Shown piece by piece: positions 33,367 to 43,967 of a DNA stretch of 64,000 bases (positions are counted from its first letter, which is position 1; each line of letters opens with the position of its first letter). A model generated the notes under the pieces. That model had not been told where the DNA came from. It did no database searches and saw only the letters and a list, made by a program, of their open reading frames with translations. Source of the stretch: Rhizobacter terrae (GTDB taxonomy: Bacteria > Pseudomonadota > Gammaproteobacteria > Burkholderiales > Burkholderiaceae_C); the NCBI RefSeq assembly GCF_003852895.1, contig NZ_QUSW01000008.1:286696-350695 (forward strand), written 5' to 3'. Made by a program: the position numbers and the translations under genes.

Positions 33367-33433
33367 TGGCGCAGTGGCGTGTGCGCACGGATTGCGCGTC
33401 GCCACCACCCGGGAAGCCCCCAATCCGCTCTGA

Positions 33434-35542
<2,109 letters not shown>

Positions 35543-35604
35543 AGGGTTCACCGGGGCACCCGCCACGCCTCTTTGCGCTACGCTTGCCGTGCGGAGGGGA
35601 CACC

Positions 35605-36471
35605 ATGTGGCGTTGGCAACGTTGGCTCTGGCTCGCTGGCCAAGTGCTGCTCATGTCGCAAGCCGCGGTGGCCGCTGACCGCATCGTCTACCCGCGCCAC
35701 CAGGCGCTGCACGACCCGCAGCTGGACTACGTGCTCGCCGTGCTGCGCATGGCGGTGGACAAGTCCGGCGCGTCCTACGACCTGGAGCAGAGCCCGCAAG
35801 TGATGGTGCAAAGCCGCGCCTTCGCCGAGCTGGGCAAGCCGCATGGCGCCGTCGACATCGTGTGGGCAATGACGGACATCGAGCGCGAGCGCAACTACCT
35901 GCCGGTGCGCATTCCCATCGACAAGGGCCTCATCGGCTGGCGACTCGCGCTGGTGCGGCAGGCCGATGTGCAACGCTGGCATGACGTGCGCTCGATCTCC
36001 GCGCTGTCGGCGTACGTGGCGGGGCAGATGCACGACTGGCCGGACACGGCCATCCTGCGCGCCAACGGGCTGAAGGTGAGCACGACCTCGAACTACGAGG
36101 GGCTGTTCCAGCAGGTCGCCATCAACCGCATCGACTACTTCCCGCGCTCGCTGATCGAGATCGGCGATGAACTGGCCAGCCATCCGGAGCTGGGCCTGGC
36201 CGTCGATCCATACCTGGTGATCCGCTACCCGACGGCGTTCTATTTCTTCGTGAGCCCGCACTGGCCCGACCTGGCGGTGGACCTGACCCGCGGCATGGAA
36301 GCGGCCATCGCCGACGGCAGCTTCGACCGGCTGTTCGATCGCTATTTCGGCGAGCTGACGGCGCGCTATCGGCTGAAGGAGCGCACGGTGCTGAACCTCA
36401 CGAATCCGCTGCTGCCCGCGCAGACGCCGCTGACCCGCAAGGGGCTGTGGTTCCAGGGCATGCAGCGTTGA
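35605..36471 (+). CDS. periplasmic solute-binding-like protein (SBP_bac_3 type)
   Basis: A 288-residue exported protein with signal peptide MWRWQRWLWLAGQVLLMSQAAVAA. The mature part has the two-lobed binding-protein pattern (RIVYPRHQALHDPQLDYVLAVLRMAVDKSG, 'GAVDIVWAMTDIERERNYLPVRIPIDKGLIGWRLALV', 'LAVDPYLVIRYPTAFYFFVSP'). No permease or ATPase gene is adjacent, so it may act as a stand-alone sensor or feed the convergent histidine kinase. The ATG at 35605 follows GGAGGGG. It ends 12 bp before the convergent kinase gene. Confidence 0.8.
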   Translation: MWRWQRWLWLAGQVLLMSQAAVAADRIVYPRHQALHDPQLDYVLAVLRMAVDKSGASYDLEQSPQVMVQSRAFAELGKPHGAVDIVWAMTDIERERNYLPVRIPIDKGLIGWRLALVRQADVQRWHDVRSISALSAYVAGQMHDWPDTAILRANGLKVSTTSNYEGLFQQVAINRIDYFPRSLIEIGDELASHPELGLAVDPYLVIRYPTAFYFFVSPHWPDLAVDLTRGMEAAIADGSFDRLFDRYFGELTARYRLKERTVLNLTNPLLPAQTPLTRKGLWFQGMQR

Positions 36472-36483
36472 ACGCTGCGCGGG

Positions 36484-38328
36484 TCAGCGCACGCGCGTCG
36501 CTTCGCCGGGCTGTGCGTCCAGGGCCTGGCCCGGCCGCGCTTCCAGCACAGGCAGGCGGATGGTGAACTCGCTGCCCAGCCCCGCGCCGTCGCTGTGGGC
36601 GTGCAGGCTGCCGCCGTGCAGGTGCACGAGGGCCTGGGCCAGCGACAGGCCGATGCCCATGCCGCCTTGCGACCGGTCGATGGCGGTGTTGGCCTGAGAG
36701 AACATCTCGAACACCTTCGGCAGCATGTCCGCATCGATGCCGATGCCGTTGTCCCGCACGCGGATGGCGGCCTCGTCGCCGTCGCGTTCCAGCCAGACTT
36801 CCAGCAAGCCGCCGGCGGGCGTGTACTTCGCGGCGTTGTTCAGCAGGTTGGCGATGACCTGCGACACCCGCGCCATGTCGCCGTGGACCATCAACGGCTC
36901 GGGCGCGAGGTGCGTCGCGAGCCGGTGGTTGAGGCCGAGCAGCAGCGGCTGGCAGGTCTCCACCGCCTGTTCCAGTGCCGTCGCCAGGTTGAAGACGCTG
37001 TGGCACAGGGTGATCTTGCCGCTGCTGATGCGGCTGACATCGAGCAGGTCGTCCACCAGCCGCACCATCTGCTTGAGCTGCCGGTCCATCATCGCCAGCG
37101 CCTTGTCGGCGATGCCAGGCTTGTCGCGCGCGACCTGCAGCATGTGCAGCCCATTGCGCAAGGGCGCGAGCGGGTTGCGCAGCTCATGGGCCAGCGTGGC
37201 GAGGAACTCGTCCTTGCGGCGGTCGGAGTCCTGCAGCTTGCTCACCAGCCGCAGCCGCTCGCAGGCGGAGGTGACGTAGCGGCTGATGGTGTCGAGGAAG
37301 GCCAGGTCGTCGCTGCTGAGCTCGTCCTTGCGGCGGCTGCCGAACGACAGGGTTCCCAGCAGCCGCCCGTCGGTGATGAGCGGCATGCTGACGCCGCAGC
37401 GGAAACCCAGTTGCTTCGCGGGCAGGGCCTGTGGGTTGGTGGACTGCTGGATGTGGTTGAGCACCACGGGCGCGAGGCTCCTGGCAACCACGCCGGACAG
37501 GGACTGGCCCACGGCCAGCCTCGCGTAGTGGGCCGCCTCGTCTTCGCTGACGCCGTGGTAGGCGCACAGGCGAAGCTGCAGGCCGCTGTCGTCGGGCATG
37601 AAATGGAAGAAGGCGTCCAGCTCGAGGTGCTCGGCGATGCGGTCGAACAGGCCCTGCAGCATCTCGTTCGGATCGTGCGTGCCCAGCAGCACGGTGGCCG
37701 AATCCAGCAGCAGCCTGAAGTGCGCGTTCGAGCGTGCAGCGGCCAGCAGCAGGCTGTGCTCGCGGTCGGCCAGGGCGCGGCGCTCGGTGTCCGCCCGCTC
37801 GCGTTCAATGGCGATGTCGATGAGCGAGGCGGCGGCCTCGATGAGTTCCGGGCTGGCCGGGCCAGGGTGGCCGACCTCGCGGCCGAAGACGGCGATGGAG
37901 GCCAGCACTTCGCCGGCGGCGTTCTTCACGGGAACTGAGCGGCAGGCGCGAAAGCCCTGCGCCAGGTTCAACTCGCGCCACGGTGCCGACCAGCGCAGGT
38001 CGTGCGCGATGTCGGTGACCAGGACATCCTCGCCGGTGTCCAATGCCCGGCAGCACGAGCCCACGTGGGGCGGCGAGATGTTGATGCCCAGCAGCGCCAG
38101 CAGGAAGTCGTCGGGCAGCGAGGCGCCCGCGGCCACGCCGGTGTGCATGCCGGCGGCATCGGTGAGCAGGATGGCGCAGGTGATGCCGGGCTCGCGATCC
38201 TCGATGAATTCGCACACCGCACCGAGCGTGTCGCGCAGCGGGCTGCCTTCGGCGATGCGTTCCAGGACGCGCAGCTGGCTGGCCTGGAGGGACGCGGGCA
38301 CGGAGGACATCGGCACGGGCACGCTCAT
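36484..38328 (-). CDS. GAF-domain sensor histidine kinase (cytosolic)
   Basis: A 614-residue kinase without TM segments. Two GAF domains lie at about 25-175 (with CC at 92-93) and 205-360. HisKA has His381 (LATLAHELRNPLAPLRNGLHML) and the HATPase has VIANLLNNAAKYTP, VRDNGIGIDADMLPKVFEMF and GGMGIGLSLAQALV. The GAF domains may bind a small molecule or sense redox state. No response regulator is adjacent, so the partner is elsewhere. Its start has only a weak ribosome site. Confidence 0.87.
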   Translation of the reverse strand: MSVPVPMSSVPASLQASQLRVLERIAEGSPLRDTLGAVCEFIEDREPGITCAILLTDAAGMHTGVAAGASLPDDFLLALLGINISPPHVGSCCRALDTGEDVLVTDIAHDLRWSAPWRELNLAQGFRACRSVPVKNAAGEVLASIAVFGREVGHPGPASPELIEAAASLIDIAIERERADTERRALADREHSLLLAAARSNAHFRLLLDSATVLLGTHDPNEMLQGLFDRIAEHLELDAFFHFMPDDSGLQLRLCAYHGVSEDEAAHYARLAVGQSLSGVVARSLAPVVLNHIQQSTNPQALPAKQLGFRCGVSMPLITDGRLLGTLSFGSRRKDELSSDDLAFLDTISRYVTSACERLRLVSKLQDSDRRKDEFLATLAHELRNPLAPLRNGLHMLQVARDKPGIADKALAMMDRQLKQMVRLVDDLLDVSRISSGKITLCHSVFNLATALEQAVETCQPLLLGLNHRLATHLAPEPLMVHGDMARVSQVIANLLNNAAKYTPAGGLLEVWLERDGDEAAIRVRDNGIGIDADMLPKVFEMFSQANTAIDRSQGGMGIGLSLAQALVHLHGGSLHAHSDGAGLGSEFTIRLPVLEARPGQALDAQPGEATRVR

Positions 38329-38494
38329 GCAGGTTGCCTTGATCGCTCATGGAATCCATGCGCTGGGGCATGGACCGGGCCCGCCTGTCGTGCACGGGGT
38401 GACGGCGGCGCATCCATCTGTGACAAAGCGCCATCCGCGGCGATGGTAAGCCAATGCATGGTCAAATCGCGCGATCGTTACCTGCGAGGTGCTC

Positions 38495-38890
38495 ATGGCT
38501 TACATGCTCTTCATGGTCGAACCCGTTGGACAGCGCCGCACGCGAACCCCCGAGGAAGGGCGCGCCGTGTTCAAGCGCATGGTGGAGTGGGGCGACGATC
38601 TCAAGGCGCGCGGGCTGCTGCTGGACGTGCAGTCGCTGTCAGGCACGGACAGCGCCGCGCGCGTGCAGGTGCGCAACGGCAAGGCGAGGGTGGTGGACGG
38701 GCCATTTGCCGAAGCCAAGGAAATGGTCGGCGGCTACTTCCTCGTGAACGTCAAGACGCAGGCCGAAGCGGTGGCGCTGGCCAGCCAATGCCCGGCGGCC
38801 GAGTGGTGCACGGTGGAAGTGCGGTCGCTTGCGCCTTGCTATGACGAGTCCACCGCAGGCGCGTCCAGCGCTGCTGCCACGACGCACTAG
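38495..38890 (+). CDS. YciI/DGPF-family protein
   Basis: A 131-residue ferredoxin-like protein with the DGPF motif (VRNGKARVVDGPFAEAKEMVGGYFLVNVKTQAEAVALASQCP) and the usual N-terminus AYMLFMVEP. These proteins are often co-encoded with ECF sigma factors, but none is here. Biochemical role unknown. The ATG at 38495 has GAGG upstream. The C-terminal Ser/Ala tail is extra. Confidence 0.87.
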   Translation: MAYMLFMVEPVGQRRTRTPEEGRAVFKRMVEWGDDLKARGLLLDVQSLSGTDSAARVQVRNGKARVVDGPFAEAKEMVGGYFLVNVKTQAEAVALASQCPAAEWCTVEVRSLAPCYDESTAGASSAAATTH

Positions 38891-38985
38891 GGTTTCCCCT
38901 TGGCTTGATGGATGTCGATCCGGCGGCGGCCGGATCGTCGTGGGAATGGCAGCCATCCATTCCCAACGCTCAGAGGAGATCCGTC

Positions 38986-39516
38986 ATGCTCAAGTCCACC
39001 GCCATCGTCCTCGTCCTGGCACTCGTGGTGCTGCTCGCCTACGCGGCGACGCGGCCCGATGTCTTCCGCGTGCAGCGCACGGCGACCATCAAGGCCCCGG
39101 CTGAGCGGATTCATCCGCTCATCGACAACCTGCGGCAGTTCAACACCTGGAACCCGTACAACCGCAAGGACCCGAACATGAAGGGCCTGTACCAGGGGCC
39201 CGAAGCTGGTCCCGGTGCGCACTATGCGTTCGAGGGCAACAAGGACGTGGGCAAGGGCAGCATCGAGATCGTGGACGTGCAGCTGCCGTCCAAGGTGACG
39301 ATGAAGCTGGACATGATCGAGCCCTTCGAAGGCCACAACACCGTGGAGTTCACGCTGGCGCCGCGTGGCGACACCACCGAGGTGACATGGGCGATGCATG
39401 GGCCGGCGCCGTACATGGCCAAGCTGATGGGCATCTTCTTCGACATGGACAAGAGGGTGGGGCGGGACTTCGAGGCTGGGCTTGCGAATTTGAAGGCTGA
39501 GGTGGAGAGGGTTTGA
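38986..39516 (+). CDS. SRPBCC-family protein with membrane anchor
   Basis: A 176-residue protein. One N-terminal TM helix (STAIVLVLALVVLLAYAATRP) precedes a START/polyketide-cyclase-like SRPBCC domain: VQRTATIKAPAERIHPLIDNLRQFNTWNPYNRKDPNMK, 'GPGAHYAFEGNKDVGKGSIEIVD', and a C-terminal helix. This fold binds hydrophobic ligands. The ATG follows AGAGGAGAT. The YciI gene is 95 bp upstream on the same strand. Confidence 0.85.
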   Translation: MLKSTAIVLVLALVVLLAYAATRPDVFRVQRTATIKAPAERIHPLIDNLRQFNTWNPYNRKDPNMKGLYQGPEAGPGAHYAFEGNKDVGKGSIEIVDVQLPSKVTMKLDMIEPFEGHNTVEFTLAPRGDTTEVTWAMHGPAPYMAKLMGIFFDMDKRVGRDFEAGLANLKAEVERV

Positions 39517-39596
39517 TTTCCTTCGCCCCTGGCCCATGCCGCCTGCCGCTCAAGTGGCAAAGGCTTGGCTCGACGAGAAAACCCAAAGCCGCAACA

Positions 39597-39836
39597 GCAA
39601 AGGCGTGGGTGGGCTGGCTGGGGCGCGCATCAGGAAGCGGCGAGGAGCGGAGGGCTTGTGGTCGCGCGCGCAGCGCGCTTCGTTGACTAGCTCGGCGCGG
39701 TTGTTTGAACGCAGCGCACCGCAGGGGCGCGGAGTGAGTTCTGCGCCGGACCACAAGCCCGAGCACCGCAGCGGAGTCGGCGCAAAGCGCCGACCGCTTC
39801 CGCCGCGCGCCCCAGCCAGCCCACCCACGCCTTTGC
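39597..39836. repeat. 240-bp element with perfect 32-bp terminal inverted repeats
   Basis: The left arm 39597-39628 (GCAAAGGCGTGGGTGGGCTG...) is the exact reverse complement of 39805-39836 over 32 bp. Imperfect inverted matches continue inward: GGAAGCGG, and GGGCTTGTGGTC at 39652-39663 with its complement at 39749-39760. The RNA or DNA strand could fold into one long hairpin. There is no coding content and no flanking duplication that I can see. It resembles short intergenic repeats common in Comamonadaceae genomes (from general knowledge) and fills the gap between SRPBCC and the amino-acid transporter. A run of ten-odd C residues follows it. Confidence 0.8.
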
Positions 39837-39908
39837 CCAACCCCCCCCCGGGCATGACCCTTGCAACCAGCAACGCCCCATCCAATCCAAAGCCGAAGGG
39901 GCCACTAC

Positions 39909-40691
39909 ATGAAGATCCGCAACGTCCTGCGGTTGCTCGCTGCGATGCCTTTGCTGGCGGCATTTGCCGCTCATGCGCAGACCGCACTGGACGAGGTGAT
40001 GGCGAAGAAGGCCATCACCATCGCCATCCCGACCGACTTCCCGCCTTATGGTTTCGTGGGCACCGACCTCAAGCCGCAGGGGCTGGACGTCGACATGGCG
40101 AACTACATCGCTGGCAAGCTCGGGGTGTCGGCGGAGCTGGTGCCGGTGACGAGTGCGAACCGCATTCCCTACCTGCAGACGCACAAGGCGCAGCTTGTCA
40201 TCTCCACGCTGGGCAAGAACCCGGACCGCGAGAAAGTCATCGACTTCACGAGTGCGTATTCGCCGTTCTTCCAGGCTGTGTTCGGGCCGAAGTCGCTGGC
40301 GGTGAAGGCGCCGGCTGACCTCAACGGCAAGAGCGTGGGCGTGACGCGTGGTGCGATGGAGGACCAGGAGCTGGGCAAGATCGCGCCACAGGGCGTGGAG
40401 GTGCGCCGCTTCGAGGACAACAACGCCACCGTCGCGGCCTACGTGTCGGGGCAGGTTCAGCTCATGGCCACTGGTGCGTCCGTGGCCGGCACCGTCATGC
40501 AGAAGAACCCGCAGCTCAACACCGAGTTCAAGCTGCTGCTCAAGGACTCGCCCAACTTCATCGGCGTGGCCAAGGGCGAGGACAAGCTGCGGCTGAAGGT
40601 CAACGAGATCATCGCGCAGGCCAAGTCCAGCGGCGACCTGGACAAGATGGCGCTGAAGTGGCTGGGACGCCCGGCCGGCGAACTGCCCTGA
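39909..40691 (+). CDS. polar amino-acid ABC transporter, substrate-binding protein
   Basis: A 260-residue periplasmic binding protein with signal peptide (MKIRNVLRLLAAMPLLAAFA, cleavage near AHAQ). The mature N-terminus 'ITIAIPTDFPPYGFVGTDLKPQGLDVDMANYIAGKLG' and 'LVISTLGKNPDREKVIDFTSAYSPFFQAVFG' are SBP_bac_3 signatures for amino acids. 'RRFEDNNATVAAYVSGQVQLMATGA' forms the second lobe. The exact ligand cannot be read. AAGGGG lies upstream of the ATG. It heads a four-gene transporter operon. Confidence 0.9.
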   Translation: MKIRNVLRLLAAMPLLAAFAAHAQTALDEVMAKKAITIAIPTDFPPYGFVGTDLKPQGLDVDMANYIAGKLGVSAELVPVTSANRIPYLQTHKAQLVISTLGKNPDREKVIDFTSAYSPFFQAVFGPKSLAVKAPADLNGKSVGVTRGAMEDQELGKIAPQGVEVRRFEDNNATVAAYVSGQVQLMATGASVAGTVMQKNPQLNTEFKLLLKDSPNFIGVAKGEDKLRLKVNEIIAQAKSSGDLDKMALKWLGRPAGELP

Positions 40692-40704
40692 TCGATCGGA
40701 CGCC

Positions 40705-41364
40705 ATGATCGCGCTGGACTTTTCGGCGGTGCTCGCCGAATGGCCGCTGCTGGCCAAAGGGGCAGGCATGACGGTGCTGCTCACCGCCGTGTCCTCAGTC
40801 GTGGGCTTGGCCATCGGCATTGGCGGCGCCTGGGCGCGCTGGCAGGGGCCGCGCTGGCTCGCGCTGCCGGTGGGTGCCTACGTGGAACTCATCCGCAACA
40901 CGCCGTTCATCGTGCAGCTCTTCTTCCTGTTCTTCGGGCTGCCCAGCCTTGGGGCGAAGCTGTCGCCCGAGGCTGCCTCGATGCTGGCGATGATGATCAA
41001 TCTCGGGGCGTATGCCACCGAACTGGTGCGCGCCGGGCTCGTGGGCACACCCAAGGGGCAGATCGAAGCGGCGCAAAGCCTGGCGCTGTCGCCGCGGCAG
41101 ATCTTCCTCAAGGTGGTGCTTCCGCCGGCGCTCAAGCGCGTGTGGCCTGCGCTGGTGAGCCAGATCATCATCGTCATGCTGGGCTCGGCGGTGTGCGGGC
41201 AGATCTCCACGCAGGAGCTGTCGTATGCATCCAACCTCATCCAGTCGCGCAACTTCCGTGCGTTCGAGTCCTTCATCATCGGCACGCTGATGTACCTCGC
41301 GCTCGCGATGGCGCTGCGCAGGCTCCTGCACTGGCTCGGGCCGCGCGTGCTGGAGGGGCGCTGA
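40705..41364 (+). CDS. polar amino-acid ABC transporter permease
   Basis: A 219-residue HisM/HisQ-type permease with about five TM helices. The conserved entry 'GAGMTVLLTAVSSVVGLAIG' and the EAA loop 'RAGLVGTPKGQIEAAQSLALSPRQIFLKVVLPPALK' identify the family. It starts 13 bp after the binding-protein stop and ends 1 bp before the second permease, with which it forms the membrane heterodimer. Confidence 0.9.
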   Translation: MIALDFSAVLAEWPLLAKGAGMTVLLTAVSSVVGLAIGIGGAWARWQGPRWLALPVGAYVELIRNTPFIVQLFFLFFGLPSLGAKLSPEAASMLAMMINLGAYATELVRAGLVGTPKGQIEAAQSLALSPRQIFLKVVLPPALKRVWPALVSQIIIVMLGSAVCGQISTQELSYASNLIQSRNFRAFESFIIGTLMYLALAMALRRLLHWLGPRVLEGR

Positions 41365-41365
41365 C

Positions 41366-42016
41366 ATGGTGGACTTCTCGCTGTGGGACATCCTGCGCAA
41401 CCTCGGCCTGGCGGCGCGCTGGACCGTGCTGCTCTCGCTCATCGCCTTCGCGGGCGGCGGGCTCATCGGCCTGGCATTGCTGGTCGCGCGCATCGCCAAG
41501 CTGCGCGGTGCGGCAACTTTCGTGGCCGGCTACGTGCAGATCTTCCAGGGCACGCCCTTGCTGATGCAGCTTTTCCTTGCCTACTTCGGCCTGGCGCTGA
41601 TCGGGTTGAACGTGTCTGCATGGACCGCCGCGGCATTGGCGCTCACCCTGTACAGCAGCGCCTTTCTCACCGAGATCTGGCGCGGCTGCGTGGATGCCGT
41701 GCCCAAGGGGCAATGGGAGGCCTCTGCCGCGTTGGCCATGAACCTGCGCGAGCAGCTCCGATTCGTCATCGGGCCGCAGGCGCTGAAGGTGGCGATTCCG
41801 CCTACCGTCGGCTTCCTGGTGCAGGTGGTCAAGGGCACGGCGCTCGCGTCGGTCATCGGCTTCATCGAGCTCACCAAGGCGGGCACGATGATCAGCAACG
41901 CCACCTTCCGCCCATTCACCGTCTACGCCTGCGTGGCGCTGATGTACTTCGTGCTGTGTTTCCCGATTTCGGCCTGGAGCCGCGGGCTGGAGAGGAGGCT
42001 GCATGCCCATCGTTGA
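41366..42016 (+). CDS. polar amino-acid ABC transporter permease
   Basis: A 216-residue permease of the same HisMQ family: 'LAARWTVLLSLIAFAGGGLIGLALLVARI', 'YVQIFQGTPLLMQLFLAYFG', and EAA loop 'WRGCVDAVPKGQWEASAALAMNLREQLRFVIGPQALK'. It overlaps the ATPase start by 14 nt. Together with the preceding permease it forms the channel of an amino-acid importer. Confidence 0.9.
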   Translation: MVDFSLWDILRNLGLAARWTVLLSLIAFAGGGLIGLALLVARIAKLRGAATFVAGYVQIFQGTPLLMQLFLAYFGLALIGLNVSAWTAAALALTLYSSAFLTEIWRGCVDAVPKGQWEASAALAMNLREQLRFVIGPQALKVAIPPTVGFLVQVVKGTALASVIGFIELTKAGTMISNATFRPFTVYACVALMYFVLCFPISAWSRGLERRLHAHR

Positions 42017-42737
42017 GATTCGCGGTCTGCGCAAGCGCTTCGGCGCCAACGAGGTGCTCAAGGGCGTGGACCTGAGCGTCGAGCGTGGCGAGGTCATCGC
42101 CATCATCGGCAAGAGCGGCTCGGGCAAGAGCACGCTGCTTCGCTGCGTGAACGGGCTGGAGACCTTCGACGAAGGAAGTCTCACGGTGGATGGGCAGGCG
42201 CTTCTTCACGGCAACCCCAAGGCCATGCGCGAGCTGCGCCAGCACGTGGGCATGATCTTCCAGAACTTCAACCTCTTCCCGCTTCTCAGCGTAGGCCGCA
42301 ACGTGATGCTCGCGCCCATGCAGGTCGCCAAGCGCAGCGAGGAGGCGGCCGCCAAGCAGGCGAGGGCGCTGCTGGAACGCGTGGGCCTGGGCGACAAGTT
42401 CGACGCGCGGCCGGAGCAGTTGTCCGGCGGGCAGCAGCAGCGCGTGGCGATCGCACGGGCGCTGGCGATGCAGCCCGCGGTGCTCCTGTGCGACGAGATC
42501 ACCTCCGCGCTCGACCCGGAACTGGTGGGCGAGGTGCTGCGGGTGGTGGAGTCGCTCGCCGGCGACGGCATGACCTTGCTGATGGTGACGCACGAGATGA
42601 ACTTCGCGCGCAAGGTGGCGGACCGCGTGGTGTTCATGCATGCGGGCTGCGTGCACGAGATCGGGCCGCCGGATGAACTCTTCGGGTCGCCCCGCACGCC
42701 GGAACTGCAGAAGTTCCTCGCATCCATCCACGGCTGA
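42003..42737 (+). CDS. polar amino-acid ABC transporter ATP-binding protein
   Basis: A 244-residue GlnQ/HisP-type ATPase: Walker A GKSGSGKSTLLRC, Q-loop FQNFNLFPLLSVGRNVMLAP, signature LSGGQQQRVAIARAL, Walker B VLLCDEITSALDPEL and switch His in VTHEM. The 'CDEITSALDPELVGEVLRV' string is characteristic of amino-acid importers. It is the last gene of the operon. Confidence 0.92.
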   Translation: MPIVEIRGLRKRFGANEVLKGVDLSVERGEVIAIIGKSGSGKSTLLRCVNGLETFDEGSLTVDGQALLHGNPKAMRELRQHVGMIFQNFNLFPLLSVGRNVMLAPMQVAKRSEEAAAKQARALLERVGLGDKFDARPEQLSGGQQQRVAIARALAMQPAVLLCDEITSALDPELVGEVLRVVESLAGDGMTLLMVTHEMNFARKVADRVVFMHAGCVHEIGPPDELFGSPRTPELQKFLASIHG

Positions 42738-42770
42738 AGCGGCAGGCCCCGCAGGCCGCCGAGATGATCG

Positions 42771-42998
42771 TCAGCGGGCGTCGGCGCCTTCGCTTGCCTG
42801 TGGCGGCACCGCAGCCGGCAGGCTGCGCTTGAGGTATCGCATCACCGCGTCAGAACGCGGCCCGACTTGCTGGATGGCGCGGCGCAGCTGGGAATGGTCC
42901 ACGTCCAGCAGGCGGCACCAGAACGCGACGTCCACGTCGCGGGTGAGGTCGATGCGGGCGTGTTCGCTGCCGGTGAAGGCGTCGGTCTCGGTCGGCAT
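42771..42998 (-). CDS. DUF3606 domain-containing small protein
   Basis: A 75-residue protein with the DUF3606 core: ARIDLTRDVDVAFWCRLLDVDHSQLRRAIQQVGPRSDAVMRYL. It is a small helical, possibly DNA- or protein-binding module of unknown function. The ATG has AAGGAGA upstream. It is convergent with the amino-acid transporter (33 bp) and divergent from the DUF6502 gene. Confidence 0.85.
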   Translation of the reverse strand: MPTETDAFTGSEHARIDLTRDVDVAFWCRLLDVDHSQLRRAIQQVGPRSDAVMRYLKRSLPAAVPPQASEGADAR

Positions 42999-43103
42999 GA
43001 CAGTCTCCTTCGGCGCCGGATGGGGCGCACCAGGGAGAGACTAGACCTGTGCCCGGAAGTTCTCCAAGACCACGACTTCGGGGGGAGTAAGCAAAAAGCA
43101 AAA

Positions 43104-43123
43104 TTTGGGATATATTTCCCAAA
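43104..43123. promoter_or_regulatory. palindrome abutting the DUF6502 start codon
   Basis: TTTGGGA and TCCCAAA flank TATATT, a perfect 7-6-7 dyad ending one base before the ATG at 43125. TATATT could be the -10 box, which would put transcription start at or near the ATG and make the mRNA leaderless; no ribosome site is present. The same dyad, with one mismatch, occurs at 49706-49725. Confidence 0.6.
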
Positions 43124-43124
43124 C

Positions 43125-43967
43125 ATGCAGAGAGAAATCCTTCCGCACACTGCCTTGCAGCGCGCCCTCGCGGTGCTGCTCCGGCCTTTGTGCCGGGTGC
43201 TGCTGCGCCATTCTGTGTCTTTCGGGGCCTTCGAGGACATCGCCAAGCGCGTCTACGTGCAGGTGGCCATCGAAGAATTCGGCATTCCCGGTAAAAAGCC
43301 CTCGATTTCCAGGGCCTCCATCCTGTCGGGCCTGACCCGCAAGGAAGTCCAGCGCCTGCTGACCGAGCCCGAGGAAGAGCCTGGCGCCGATACCTCCGAC
43401 CGCTACAACCGCGCTGCCCGCGTGCTGACCGGCTGGGTGCGCGACCCCGATTTCATCGAGGCCAGCGGCGAGCCGCGCCGCATCGAGGTGGAAGGCGAAC
43501 GGGGTTTCACGGCCCTGGTGCGGCGCCACAGCGGCGACATGCCCGCCCGTGCCGTGCTTGACGAACTCGTCCGCGTGGGCGCGGTCAAGCAGCACCATGA
43601 CGGCAGCCTTGAACTCATCACCCATGCCTATGTGCCGCAGCGCAGTCCGGCGGACAAGCTGGGCATCCTGGGCACCGACGTGGCGGACCTCATCGCCACC
43701 ATCGACCACAACCTTCAACACGGTGCCACCGACCCGCGCTACCAGCGCAAGGTGATGTACCACAGCATCCCCGTCGACGCCTTGCCCACCTTCCGAAAGC
43801 TCAGCGCTGCGCATTCGCAGGCCTTGCTCGAGAAGTTCGACCGTTGGCTGGCAGAGCACGACACCGACATCAAGCCAGGGCAACCGAGGGCCCGGGTGGG
43901 TGTCGGAATTCACTATTTCGAAGAGCCGGTGGACACGGACCAGACCCAAGCAGGAGATTCAGCATGA
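43125..43967 (+). CDS. DUF6502 family protein
   Basis: A 280-residue protein matching DUF6502: LQRALAVLLRPLCRVLLRHSVSFGAFEDIAKRVYVQVAIEEF, SISRASILSGLTRKEVQRLL, RAARVLTGWVRDPDF. The N-terminal half looks like a helix-turn-helix module (SRASILSGLTRKEVQRL), so DNA binding is plausible. The ATG at 43125 matches the family start and sits right after a palindrome, suggesting autoregulation. The stop overlaps the start of the DUF4382 gene (ATGA), a coupled pair. Confidence 0.82.
   Translation: MQREILPHTALQRALAVLLRPLCRVLLRHSVSFGAFEDIAKRVYVQVAIEEFGIPGKKPSISRASILSGLTRKEVQRLLTEPEEEPGADTSDRYNRAARVLTGWVRDPDFIEASGEPRRIEVEGERGFTALVRRHSGDMPARAVLDELVRVGAVKQHHDGSLELITHAYVPQRSPADKLGILGTDVADLIATIDHNLQHGATDPRYQRKVMYHSIPVDALPTFRKLSAAHSQALLEKFDRWLAEHDTDIKPGQPRARVGVGIHYFEEPVDTDQTQAGDSA

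Noticed and set aside
39841..39858. Run of C residues after the 240-bp repeat as a functional element
   Set aside because: A simple homopolymer, prone to length variation and sequencing error; no role can be supported.
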